The position numbers and the translations under genes were made by a program. This document shows positions 46,719 to 57,283 of a stretch of DNA of 64,000 bases, piece after piece (the stretch's first letter is position 1; every line of letters starts with the position of its first letter). The notes beneath the pieces are model-generated. The model did not search any database. It saw only the letters and a program-made list of their open reading frames with translations, and was not told where the DNA came from. The stretch spans positions 121,356,043 through 121,420,042 of the forward strand of contig CM043960.1 of NCBI GenBank assembly GCA_014529385.2. Reading direction: 5' to 3'. This DNA comes from Adiantum capillus-veneris (taxonomy: Eukaryota; Streptophyta; Polypodiopsida; Polypodiales; Pteridaceae).

Positions 46719-48087
46719 GTCGATTAATATGCTCCCCTTCCTGATGTAGATTTCATCCTTGGAATCTATTGTGTTGAAGCTCGATCATCAAGGTGGAAGA
46801 GCATTTGAGATGAATGTCCTTAGCCTTCATCAAATAAAATCAAACAACACTGGCATAGTAGTTGCATTCTCATATACAATTAAAAAGCATATGTAGTTGT
46901 AGGCAGACAAATTGATTGGTAATAGAATTTTACAACCATTTGTTCGCAATAGCATTAAATTGTAATATAATCAAACGCCTAAACAGTTGTAAAGGTAAAA
47001 AACGAAACAAGTCTGGGGTCGCTAAATTAACGGTCGAAAGGCACTAGAGATCAACTATTAATACCATGGGAAAACTTCTCAATTTACTCTAGTCAGTTAA
47101 GTTGTTTAATCGCGAGAGCCAAGTATTTCATCTCTAAGGGTTGACTAGAGGCTATACCTAAAAGACCTTGTAGAGTTAAGCTACAATAAAAGGAATTTCT
47201 CATGGAATCATCGCTTGACTTATTTCCTTTTCTGTGACCCCCCAAAGTCTTTTCAAAGTGATTCAATTTTGGTGTGTGTGCTTATTTTGTATGCCTTGGG
47301 TTTTTTGCTTTTCAAGGAAAAGTGCCCACACTGGGAACATCTAGAGCTCTAGTACCATAGGCGATACATGTGAGTGAAGTAACAAATCAAGTTGAGATTC
47401 TCTTCGCGCTTAAGATTTTACACTGTGGCATTTTGATTTTTTTTCGTTTGTTCATTTTGAGCATTTTAATTTTGTAACTTTGGGGGATCATATAACACTG
47501 TTACCCTCCCCAAGATCATCACATTAGTAAAATCCCTTTATAATACTTAAGCTAAAGGTCAATCGGGACTAAGCCCACTAGAAATCCCTAGTACATTGCG
47601 CACAATGCTACCTAAATCGGATTAAGAACCTAAGTAACCATTGATTATTACGAAGGCATTCCCCATGGTATTAAGAGAAGATCTCTAACACCTAGCTTGG
47701 TCAAACTAGCTTAGTCCAACTGCTTGATAAGTGATTATGACAAAAAATTACATTGAATTTAATGTTTGGTACTAAGCAAATGTGTTGAATATTATGCTAC
47801 CAATCACAATTAAAGCAGACAAACATGGATGAAAAAAAGATAAGGGGCAATGCGAATGGATAAGAAACACCTATTTGTGTTGACGATTGCGCTTGATTTG
47901 AAGAGTAAACGAGAGAAAGATTCTATGAAGGTCCAAATTTAACAACATCAACACATTCTTGTACGCACTATGAAACAAAAGAATACCTACGGGAGGCACA
48001 TCAATGGGAATATGCACCAACCCTTATTGAACACAATTAAACAACATAAGGAACCCTAACTTAATTATTTGCACTACCCCTAGAGAG
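46719..48087. other. Stretch without recognisable genes
   Basis: AT-rich DNA. No retroelement motif, repeat or RNA gene seen. It may be decayed 3' sequence of copia E or an older LTR. Confidence 0.4.
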
Positions 48088-48522
48088 TCAAGAGAATAGG
48101 ATATTGTAGAGATTGGGGGGAAACCCTAAGGCTAAACCCCCATCCTCGTCGTCGAGAAAAACAAAGTCATCATCCGTGAGACCATATGTGCCATCCGTGT
48201 AATTATGTAAATTGTTTTCATCATTAGGGGCACCAATGTTTACTAAGAAGGCCACTAGACGCCTATAGTTATCTTGGTCAAAAGGGTAGGCTTGTGCAAT
48301 GGGAGAGATGCTCTCTACTAAGTATGGATCTGTCGTGGTCAAGAGAAGTATCAGCCAATCTAACTCCTCAAAATTCCTCTCACATGCTAGCGTACCTGCC
48401 AAATCCCATTCACAAGCAAGCACTGGAAAGACCATGTGAAACACTTGTGAAAAGTAACGAGGGTACCTCTCACCCAAGGCAGAAGTGGATGACTCTAGCA
48501 TACTAGCCATATCTGTACACAT
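48088..48522 (-). CDS. Hypothetical 144-aa ORF
   Basis: ATG to stop, with protein-like composition (LGERYPRYFSQVFHMVFPVL, DWLILLLTTTDPYLVESI) and a very acidic C-terminal part (DDDFVFLDDEDGG). I do not recognise the family. It has no clear promoter and sits among decayed retroelements. It may be a chance frame or a piece of an unknown element. Confidence 0.3.
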   Translation of the reverse strand: MCTDMASMLESSTSALGERYPRYFSQVFHMVFPVLACEWDLAGTLACERNFEELDWLILLLTTTDPYLVESISPIAQAYPFDQDNYRRLVAFLVNIGAPNDENNLHNYTDGTYGLTDDDFVFLDDEDGGLALGFPPNLYNILFS

Positions 48523-48931
48523 AGATAGATGATGATTAGAGTGAAAAGATTATAAGGGTCATGTCTAAAGGTTGTTTCCTTGTGCATAATGTGTTTTTAT
48601 GATTTTATGTTATGTATAGAACTCGTAGGTTTCCAGATTTTTATTTGGTGGCTCTTGCTCTTTTACTTTTTTATCTTGTTTTTGTGAGTATAAGGTTTTA
48701 TATATACATTCCCTAAGATTGGGAGATTAAGAGGCCAGGGAGGAAAGTTGAGAGGGAAGCAAGTGAATGATGGATGTTAGCAAACACTCTCGTCTTCCTT
48801 GGGTAGATCATACCTTTTGGAATGATGTCGTCACCTTTTGAAACCAATTGCTCCAAGTTGTTATGGGTGAAGACTTTGACCAATAGTTTTTGATTGCCCT
48901 AGGCATTTCATCTAGTTGAAAGGGTGGTAAG
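48523..48931. other. Non-coding DNA before the LTR of J
   Basis: No coding signal. The last 14 bases, GAAAGGGTGGTAAG (48918-48931), are purine-rich and abut the LTR start, as a copia polypurine tract would. Confidence 0.4.
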
Positions 48932-49137
48932 TGTTGGGATTCATGCCAATTGATCGGACATCCCACTTACTACTAACCCATCTACTAACTTAACCCATGT
49001 ATACACTTATTCTTGAATACAATAGAATAAGGAGCTGCAATCAACAGGATAACATTGCTATGTGCTTCACCCAAAGAAGGTCTCTCGCTCTCTGCTCTCA
49101 CACTTGCACTTGCACACGCTTCCCACGGCACCTTTAA
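48932..49137 (+). repeat. LTR of copia J
   Basis: Starts TGTTGGGATTC, about 205 bp, followed by a copia primer site. The exact 3' end is unclear because the usual CA just before the primer site is not conserved. No second copy is visible in the window. Confidence 0.65.
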
Positions 49138-49138
49138 C

Positions 49139-49150
49139 TGGTATCAGAGC
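49139..49150 (+). other. Primer-binding site of J, initiator-Met tRNA
   Basis: TGGTATCAGAGC, a perfect match to the common plant copia site. Confidence 0.88.
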
Positions 49151-50238
49151 AGGGTTTGTGCTTGCCGTTTCGCGTCCATGCGCGTGCGCACTTTCAAAAG
49201 TGCAAACAAATTTCCGATTTTGGCATCGGCAAATTCAACATTCCGAGAGCGCTTCCATCAAGTGTCCTAGAGTTTTACCCCCCTTTCAAAGATGTTCGTA
49301 CAGTCAAAAGCTTCATCCGAGCTACGCTTCAAGATTTGTATTTTTCAACTCCGCTTTTGCTACAGATACAGATACAGGTACAGGTACAGGACACAGTTGC
49401 AAGTTGTTCAGACACTATTTTGGGATTGTATATAGCCATTTTATGGCTATTATGTGCTATTGAGACGGTGTTTATGGGCTGATTAGGAGCACTTTTCGGC
49501 ATCGACATTGTCTCGGGTTTTTCATCTCCTCACAGGTTCTTGCATACATCCAGAACATCCAAGTGTCTTACAAGCTGTAGTGTTTTGCATCAACACAGAT
49601 TTCAGAGGGAGTAATTGATGCGTATATGCATTGTTTTGGCACTTTTGATAGTGCTTGAGCTCTTTTGAGAGTGGCTTTAATCCCCGTAGGGATTTGTTTT
49701 ACTGCTCGCACATTTTGTTTGGTGCCTGTTTGAGTGCGTATACTGCACCTTGCAATATTGTTGACAGTGGATGTACGTTGAGTTGTGGAAACTGCCATAC
49801 GTACCTTTTGTGAAGCCGATTTGGCTTGTTTTTGGCAGTCCCGACCGTTTCTGAGACTCGTTTTGGAGGCCCTTTCTAAGACTGGGCTGGTTTCTTGTCT
49901 GCATAAGCTTTTGTGAGGGTCGATAGCGTGAGGTTTTATCCTTTTGGTGATACAGGTTGCTGGAGTACCCCTTTTTAGTGGCCTCACTATAGGACATGTA
50001 TAGAGAGGGCTAGGTGCATTTGATGCCGTGTTGGCAGTCTTAGGTCAACTTTTGACTTTTTATGCACAACTAGTAGTTGATGCGCCTATCTTATGCTCTG
50101 AGAGCATTACTTTTGATGCATTAGCGATTTCTTGTGATAGTTTTGGATTGAGATTTTGTCACTTTTTTTTGGGGAAACTCTGCCAAATTTTTCCAACACT
50201 ACCAGTGTTTATCGCCATATTATCTTTAGCTTGCAGCT
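49151..50238 (+). other. Leader of copia J
   Basis: About 1.09 kb non-coding region between primer site and gag. It contains short inverted repeats, for example GCACTTTCAAAAGTGC near 49189. The ORFs here look like chance. Confidence 0.55.
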
Positions 50239-51285
50239 ATGTCATCTAGTGGTGAAAAGGATATTTAGAATACCCAAAAATTGATGGGACAAATTTTTCT
50301 ATCTGGAAAGAGCAGATTCAAGATGTTCTTATACAAAAAGACCAGCTGGATCCTATCATGGAGCGCCCAGAGAGCGAGTATACAGATGTTGAGTGGGAGA
50401 GACTTGATGCTAAGGCCAAATCTACCCTCCATTTGCATTTAGCCAAATATGTGTACTTTACTATAGTTGGAGAAAGGACTGCTAAGATGTATGGCATAAT
50501 GTTCCAGTTATGAGAACAAAAGTGCCACTAATAAGGTTTTCTTGATGAAGAAGCTTTTTGACCTTTGTATGAAAGAAGAGGGCACTATTTCTACTCACAA
50601 TAATGAGTTCAATATCATTTTCACTCAGTTGACCACTCAGGGTTTGGTCTTCAATGAGGAAATCAAATGTATCTTCTTGCTATGTAGTTTACCCTCGTCT
50701 TGATACGTTCTGTATTGCGATTAGCAACTCAACACTTGGTACCGGTCTAGTGTACAATGACGTCCTTGGGAGTCTGTTTACAGAGAAGTTTCGTAGGAAA
50801 TCTCTTGAAGGCAAGAAGTATGGTGATGCGTATGTTGCTAGTGATAGACATAGGGGTCACACTCAAAGTCATGCCAAAAGCAAGGAACATTGGGGCTCAC
50901 ACAGTAAGCCTGAGGGTTCTATGCGTAATGCAGAGTGCTATCACTGCCATAAAAAAGGGCATGTGAAGAAGGATTGCAGGAAATGGCAGCAAAGCAAGAA
51001 GGATAAACAATCCGGTGAAACTTCTAAGTCTGATGATTCAAACAAGGGCAAAGCAAAGTTAGAGGAGATCAATGTGCTAGAGTCTTCGAATGCTCCTATT
51101 GTAGAGACTCTTCCAGTGGTTGTTATGCCACTTACCTCTGACGTATTGATCTTCATAGCAGATCTACCTGTCGAGGCTCTTGTTACAGAAGATGCGCGCA
51201 GTATGCACAAAATTGGATAGTAGATTCTGGTGCAAGTTTCCATGTGACACCACATAGAGAGTGGTTATCTACTTATTCTCACTTT
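50239..51285 (+). pseudogene. Copia J gag and protease start (truncated)
   Basis: ATG at 50239, stop after 9 codons, then the frame with DGTNFSIWKEQIQDVL (50283), a copia Gag. Later frames hold NNEFNIIFTQLTTQGLVF and a 188-codon ORF (50654-51220) with zinc knuckle CYHCHKKGHVKKDC and a Lys/Ser-rich tail. The protease begins NWIVDSGASFHVTPHREW (51210-51260), with an intact DSGA, and is then cut off where L begins. Same family as E. Confidence 0.8.
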
Positions 51286-51582
51286 TGTAAGGTCCCTCCC
51301 TAAATCCTAGAGCCATTCAAAACTTTTTCAACCTAGAAAATAATTTAGAAAAAGCAAGATCAACAAACAAGTCATGTGGACAGCGAGACTTTACTCCAGA
51401 ATGAAAAGACAAGGATATTTTGGATAAGAAATTACGTCGTCCCTATATTTTTCCAAAAAGATTAAGATTATTTTTATACTTCTTCGTCAAAAGCCGCGTG
51501 GGAACTGATCTAGATCAAGAACTGGGAGAAAAAGGGACTAACTTGATTGAAAGATGAAGTTAAGAGATAAGAATGAAGAAGA

Positions 51583-51727
51583 AAATTGGGGTCCAATAGG
51601 AATTAAGAAGAGAATTGGGGTCCAATAGCAATTGAGAAGAGAATTAGGGTCCAATAGGATTTGAGAAGAGAATTGGGGTCCAATAGGAACTGCGAAGAGA
51701 ATTGGGGTCCAATAGGAATTGAGAAGA
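51583..51727 (+). repeat. Five 29-bp tandem repeats with inverted CCAAT pairs
   Basis: 51583-51611, 51612-51640, 51641-51669, 51670-51698 and 51699-51727, differing at a few bases. Each contains ATTGGGGTCCAAT (one has ATTAGGGTCCAAT), that is a CCAAT box on each strand. The array ends 17 bp before a TATA box, as expected of upstream activating elements. Confidence 0.92.
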
Positions 51728-51743
51728 GAATATCCACCATTTC

Positions 51744-51752
51744 CTATATAAG
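51744..51752 (+). promoter_or_regulatory. TATA box of LTR L
   Basis: CTATATAAG, followed by the CT-rich segment CACTCCCTCTCC, typical of plant core promoters. Confidence 0.75.
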
Positions 51753-52104
51753 CACTCCCTCTCCTTTGTAATTTTACACACATTATTTCTAAGCTACTTG
51801 CATACTTGCCATGCTCAAGATTATGCTTAAGTAAATCAAAGTTTCCATTAAACCTTGCTCTTGCTCTCTCCCTCTCTCCCTCTTTTGAAGGCCAAACCCT
51901 TGAGGGTTTTGTGAAGAAGCTCCTCTCTCCTTCCTCTTCATCCTAAATCCCTTTCCTTCATCCTTGAGCTTCACATCTCTTCAAGAAGGACTTCAACCCC
52001 ACTCCCCTCTTGTTTAGAGGAGGTAATCTTCATTTATAGTAGGATTAATTAACCCATGTGTTTTAATACTAGGAAGGTTTATGTGCATCATTTTAGGTTT
52101 GCTT

Positions 52105-52850
52105 TAATGGTAACCTTGGAATTAAGATTAAGTATTAATGGTAGTTATGCATTATTAAGTTAAGCTTCACAGATAGATTTGCACTCTTAACCTAAGCTTT
52201 AATGAAAACCTCGCAATTAGGGTTAAGTGATAAGAGTATCTATGCATCAAAAAGTTAAGTTTCAAAGGTAGATTTGCAATCGTAAGCTAAGCTTTAATGG
52301 TAACTTTGCACTTAGGTGTAAGCTTTAATGACTACCTTGTATTTTAGGTTTAAGCTTTAATGGAAACCTCACAATTAGAGTTAAGTGATAAGAGTATCTA
52401 TGCATCATAAAGTCAAGCTTCAAAGGTAGATTTGCACTCGTAAGCTAAGCTTTAATGGTAACTTTGCACTTAGGGGTAAGCTTTAGTGACTACCTTGTAT
52501 TTTAGGTTTAAGCTTTAATGGAAACCTCGCAATTAGGGTTAAGTGATAAGAGTATCTATGCATCATAAAATTAAGCTTCAAAAGTAGATTTGCACTCATA
52601 AGCTAAGCTTTAATGGTAACTTTGCACTTAGGTGTAAGCTCTAGTGACTACCTTGTATTTTAGGTTTAAGCCTTAATGGAAACCTAGCAATTAAGGTTAA
52701 GTGATAAGAGTATCTATGCATGATAAAGTTAAGCTTTAAAGGTAGATTTGCACTTATAAGCTAAGATTTAATGGTAACTTTGCACTTAGGTGTAAGCTTT
52801 AGTGATTACCTTGTATTTTACGTTTAAGCTTTAATGGAAACCTCAAAAAC
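52105..52850 (+). repeat. 158-bp tandem repeat array in LTR L
   Basis: The anchor AATG(G/A)AAACCT recurs at 52201, 52359, 52518, 52675 and 52833, so the period is 157-159 bp. A partial first copy starts near 52105. Units are rich in AAGCTT and alternate phrases such as ATAAGAGTATCTATGCAT and TTTGCACTTAGGTGTAAGC. Confidence 0.9.
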
Positions 52851-55141
52851 TCATAAATTATAGGACGACCTTCTAGCTTCCAAAATGGAAAGCTAGGCAC
52901 CATAAGGAAAGAGTAGTTGTATAAGCTCGATAGAAGTAGTTCAAATTTTTGGTATTGAAGAGTATTTATAAAGCTATCAATTTCAAGTTTGTTTGTAAAT
53001 ACGGGATGGGAAAGATAGGGGATAACTTCGCGGAATTGACCTCGGTGTTGTTTTGAACCGAAAACTCTACAAGCTTCCATGGAGGTGCCCCATGGATGGC
53101 AAAGGATTGCAAAAACCTGGGAATCGTACAAAATGGGGATTGAACTTAAAAAGTTGGCATTTTTGAAGAGACATACCATCAAATGCCTATGGCAAAAACT
53201 CGCTTGTATTTTCTAAATAAACTTGGCTGGTAGATAATTAATGAAAGTAGGAATTAAGGTTGATAAATGAATGAACCTTGAAATTACCAACTAAGAGTTA
53301 AAAAGGAATCTCGAGAGGTGATAGGGGTAGCCTATTGCAAAACATAGATTTAACTAGGAATTTTGAAGATTGTCTGGAAATGATCGGAAACCAAGATGTA
53401 TCTTCTTGGGGTCAACTTGATTGAAAGGCCGGCCCATTGAGAGGATTCTCTTGGGGAACTTGACGAAGATTGGCCCTTTTCGGCTAGGGCAGCATAACCG
53501 GCAAGTTGTTATACCTAGGTCATTCATGCCCGAGGGATAAGGGATGAATGGGTTTGTTTTATTTTTGTCCGACCGGGTGAAGTACCCGTAGTTTCTTATT
53601 GGAAAACGGCCATAATCCGAGTATGGCCCAATGCCAATAGTTGGATGAGAAGGTCATATTCAAGGAGGATGATGTGAATTTAATTAAGAAAATTTGTTCG
53701 ACTTGGTTGCTTAAAAAGGAACTGGAAAGGCTAGGAACATAGGGGCTATCTTGTGCATTTGTCACCAGATAGTGCTATACCTCGCGAAATAAAATGCTTA
53801 GGAAGGAATGATTAAATTACTTGATGAGCCTTTCCCAAACACTTAATTCTGGGAAATATTGTGAAGGCTACCATTTTGATGGCTTGTAATCGATTATCTT
53901 GGTCCTGAATGGGGAGGCAAGATGAATTGGTTGCAACTAAATGTGTTGCATGATTAGTTAGAAAACTAGTTACAAGCTAATTATAGCAGATAAAGGAAAG
54001 GAAATGAATTTAAAAGTTTCTAAATAAAGATCTGGTGGGAACAACCAGATGAATTTCCTTGAATGAGGGTATGCAACAAATTGCATGCTGCTTGTTGTCT
54101 GATGATGTCTGATAGACTGTTGTCTTCCTGATTTTGTAGTAGTTAAGTACTAACTCGGGAAGGGATTTTCATGAAATGGTTCGGTGGGTGGGCGGATCCG
54201 GAGGGTCAAATGGCCGGATGTTGATTTAAAAATTTTACGTTAAATGCTAGGACTACATGGGATAAAAATGGGTAATCGGGGACGAGCGAGACCAGGTAGG
54301 ATTGCAAGATCCCTCTTCTTAGGGGAAAGTGATAACTGCTATGTCTGCTTGTCAGGAAAAAGGGGTTATCGTCGTGAAACAATGGATAACAAGAAAGCAA
54401 GAGCAAATCCTCAAGTTAAAGATCAAGAGAATCAAGACTAAGGACCACGATTTTGGGTACGGAAAGCTGTCAAGGACAGATTGATTATGAGAAGCGAATA
54501 GAATCATTGAATGAAGGGATGTACCCCCTTGGGTTGGCATTCGAGATAGACCGGAGCATTAGGAAAAATTTGGACTCAAAAATGGGCCTTGTAAGAATTA
54601 TTGATGTGGCATAGCTTTCAAAAAGTGGGGATTGGTAAATTTTTTGCAAATAAGATCCAAACTTGTCGGAGGTTGGATATTTAGAATCTACTCTTCAAAT
54701 GCTATCTATTGATATATAGCATGCATGTATCGGACATTGCCTTCATGTAGATCTAGAAAAAGGTGATTTTAGATTACCGTAACGGTAACAATACCTGGCT
54801 GATTGAAAAAAAAAATGGCATAACTTTCATAGAAGTCATCCAAACTTTTCGGACCTTGGCTCTTTAGAATCCATTTTTCAAGAACTTTCCAATGATAGGT
54901 CATATCATGGGGTTCTAAGCAATATTTAGAGGGGTCTACCGGGTTGCTTTCTTTTGTACAACTTTGATGATGTGGCACTCTTAAAAGGCCCCAAAATGAG
55001 TTCAAAATTTTCCTAATGTCTTGTCTGAGTGTCGGTCCCAAGTGGGAGGGATACCTGCAGATAGATCTACGTCATTCCTTGGAATTGTCTGGAGAACTAA
55101 GGTAGGTGAGTAGGGTCGAGTCTGGGTATGGCCCTCACAAG

Positions 55142-55153
55142 TGGTACCAGAGC
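55142..55153 (+). other. Primer-binding site of L
   Basis: TGGTACCAGAGC, one base from the initiator-Met site TGGTATCAGAGC, 2 nt after the LTR end. Confidence 0.65.
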
Positions 55154-56170
55154 CTAATTTTGGACCTTGGACCTTGGAATTTTGGATTAATGCATGAGGG
55201 GAAAACAACTTAGTCTATTCTACACTCAAATTTCAATAATATATTACAAAATGAAGTCTTGATGTTCCAATAAATTATTCAAAAATTTTCAAGATGGCTT
55301 GGGATCTGCCATAAGAAATTCAACAGATTATCTATGAGAGGATAGAAATTGCTACGCTAGAGCGAAGGCTTGCTATGTTGGAACATTTTAGGGAGCTCTT
55401 ATTTCCAAAAACCTATACTTGTCCCTGGGATTTAAGCAAGTGGGAAGTGTGAGTAAAGTTGGAAATGAACGATATAGAAATTTGTGAAAGAATAGGTAAT
55501 GCACTTGTGCAAAGACGCTTGGAAGTGACATAAATGAATGAAGACACATGCACTTGTGCGAAGATGCTTGGAAGTGACATAAATGAATGAAAACACATGC
55601 ACTTGTGCGAAGACACATGAAAGTGGCATGGATGAAACTTCTATTGAGCTTTACTTGTCAAAATGACATAAATGAAAGGGGAAGACACATGCACTTGTGC
55701 GAAGACACATGAAAGTGACATGGATGAAACTTTTATTGAGCTTGACTTGTCATTCTCCCTTAAGCTTAGTAATAAGGAGCAAGATTGGGTAAGGTAGCTA
55801 CCACATGAAGAATTAATTTTTGGGACATTGACTGGAAGATAATTTTGAGTAATAATGAAGAAATCCAAGAAGTTCTTGTGATAAGCCATAGATAAAGCTA
55901 TAAGTATATATAGCAAGATTCGTTTTGAAATTACTGATGGCTTGGAATATTCAAGAAGAAGAAGTTTATAGGATAGTCCTGAAAGAATGGGGATAGCCGA
56001 ACCAGAGAACACATTAGTCATGTTGAGACACCTTATCGAACTTTTCTCTCCTAAGGAAAGTGCCATTTCTACTAAGAAATAGAGAACATGTGGGTTGAAT
56101 GGAGTTACACGATTAACCCTATGGGGATGCGTATAGCTATTGAATAATTTACGGATTGCAATGATGAGAG
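55154..56170 (+). pseudogene. Start of the internal region of L (degenerate)
   Basis: An ATG at 55294 stops after 6 codons; the frame goes on with YERIEIATLERRLAMLEHF (about 55334). A diverged relative of this block, LVMLRHLIELFSPKE, lies near 56010. No Gag domain or zinc motif can be named. Element G then interrupts or replaces it. Low certainty. Confidence 0.35.
55501..55757 (+). repeat. Tandem repeats with GCACTTGTGC anchor
   Basis: The anchor lies at 55501, 55550, 55599 and 55691, first at 49-bp spacing, then in a longer unit with GATGAAACTT(C/T)TATTGAGCTT. Repeats are imperfect. Confidence 0.85.
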
Positions 56171-56189
56171 AAAGCTGGGATTGGACCAA

Positions 56190-56460
56190 TGTGCGCGTCT
56201 GTCGCACGTGTCGGAGCTAGGGACTTTCCGAGAACCATGTGCGAGCCACGAAGGTTGCAAGCACACAACTAGTAGGCCTAGCAAGCTCACAGAGAGTAGG
56301 GGTGTGTCACTCACCTCCTTGCGCTTGTCGTCGTGAAGGATTCCTCACCGCGAAGAAGAGGGAGCCGCCACCGTATTGCGCTCAATCGCCTCGCTGGCGC
56401 ATGTGCCGTCACAATGCTCGATCACACACACACTCTCTTCCTCTCTGCCTTTCTCCCTCA

Positions 56461-56537
<77 letters not shown>
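56190..56537. mobile_element. Element G: single arm related to foldback F
   Basis: GTCTGTCGCACGTGTC, then GTGCGAGCCACGAAGGTTGC, AGCAAGCTCA, GGGTGTGTCACTCACC and CGCGAAGAAGAGGGAGC follow in the same order as in the right arm of F (45780-46132), ending in a CA run (56463-56536). No inverted partner nearby. A half element or deletion product. Confidence 0.75.
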
Positions 56538-56538
<1 letters not shown>

Positions 56539-56570
56539 ATTAGGGAATTTCGGAGGTCATTTGGAGGGCC

Positions 56571-57283
56571 TTCTAAGAAAATGTATTTTTTGCACTCTCT
56601 CTCTAGAAAAAATGGCAAATAAAAGAGCTGGGTCTTTCATAGTAAAAGTTCAAAAAGTGTACTTTAAGTAGATTCCTTACTCTTTTGAACATTCGTTCGT
56701 AGTGATTGAGGGATAATCCTCTTTTCAGTTGCATTGAATGAACCTCGTCAATATGGAGGGAATGAGGCTAACATGGAGGGATGAAGGCGCAGCCGCTATT
56801 CACTTTCCATTAAACCTGCACATTTGGCTAATGGCGCACTCCTCAAATGGCACAAATGTTATCTAGAAACGAGCCAAATATCACCTTCACATTGATTTGG
56901 ACAATGAGTACCAACCATTGATTAAGCGCAGTAAAACAAACACACATATACCTCCCGCTTCCATAGACACGCTCAGAGCTCAGGGAGCTAAACACATAGA
57001 TATCTGTACGAGAGGCTCTCTCTACCCTAAGAATCCAATGACTAATGCGTTTCCACCGTTTGTCAATCCTACAAGCTTATTGACCTTTGCTGGTGATGGA
57101 GAAAAGGGCCTTCTGAGTTATTGTAAATCTCTTACAAGAGAAGCTGAAACTTACAAGAGCATTCTCCAAGCTCAACAATGTGAGATTGTTCACCTTTTAC
57201 ATTTACATTCTACAGATCAGGTGTCATAATAATCAATATCTAATTCTCCTAAATGATTTTCTCATATTAAACTGATCATTTAA
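56571..57283. other. Stretch before element D, one open frame
   Basis: A frame open from about 56867 to 57229 encodes DNEYQPLIKRSK and SLTREAETYKSILQAQQCE. It has no in-frame ATG at its start and no known domain. The rest is featureless. Confidence 0.35.

Larger units (their letters stand above)
51286..55139 (+). repeat. Long LTR of element L (about 3.85 kb)
   Basis: Starts TGTAAGGTCCCTCCC, where the copia J frame ends, and ends GGCCCTCACA, directly followed by a primer-site-like sequence. Inside are a promoter-like region (29-bp repeats and a TATA box) and a 158-bp tandem array. LTRs of this length and ends occur in Tekay/Del-type gypsy elements. No second copy is in the window, so the limits rest on ends and context only. 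No gene within. Confidence 0.55.

Noticed and set aside
49568-49997. Minus-strand ORFs of 106-139 aa in the J leader
   Set aside because: No domain, wrong strand, inside an untranslated leader.
53000-55000. A host gene inside the long LTR of L
   Set aside because: Only short ORFs without domains or splice-like structure; the stretch lies between LTR-like ends.
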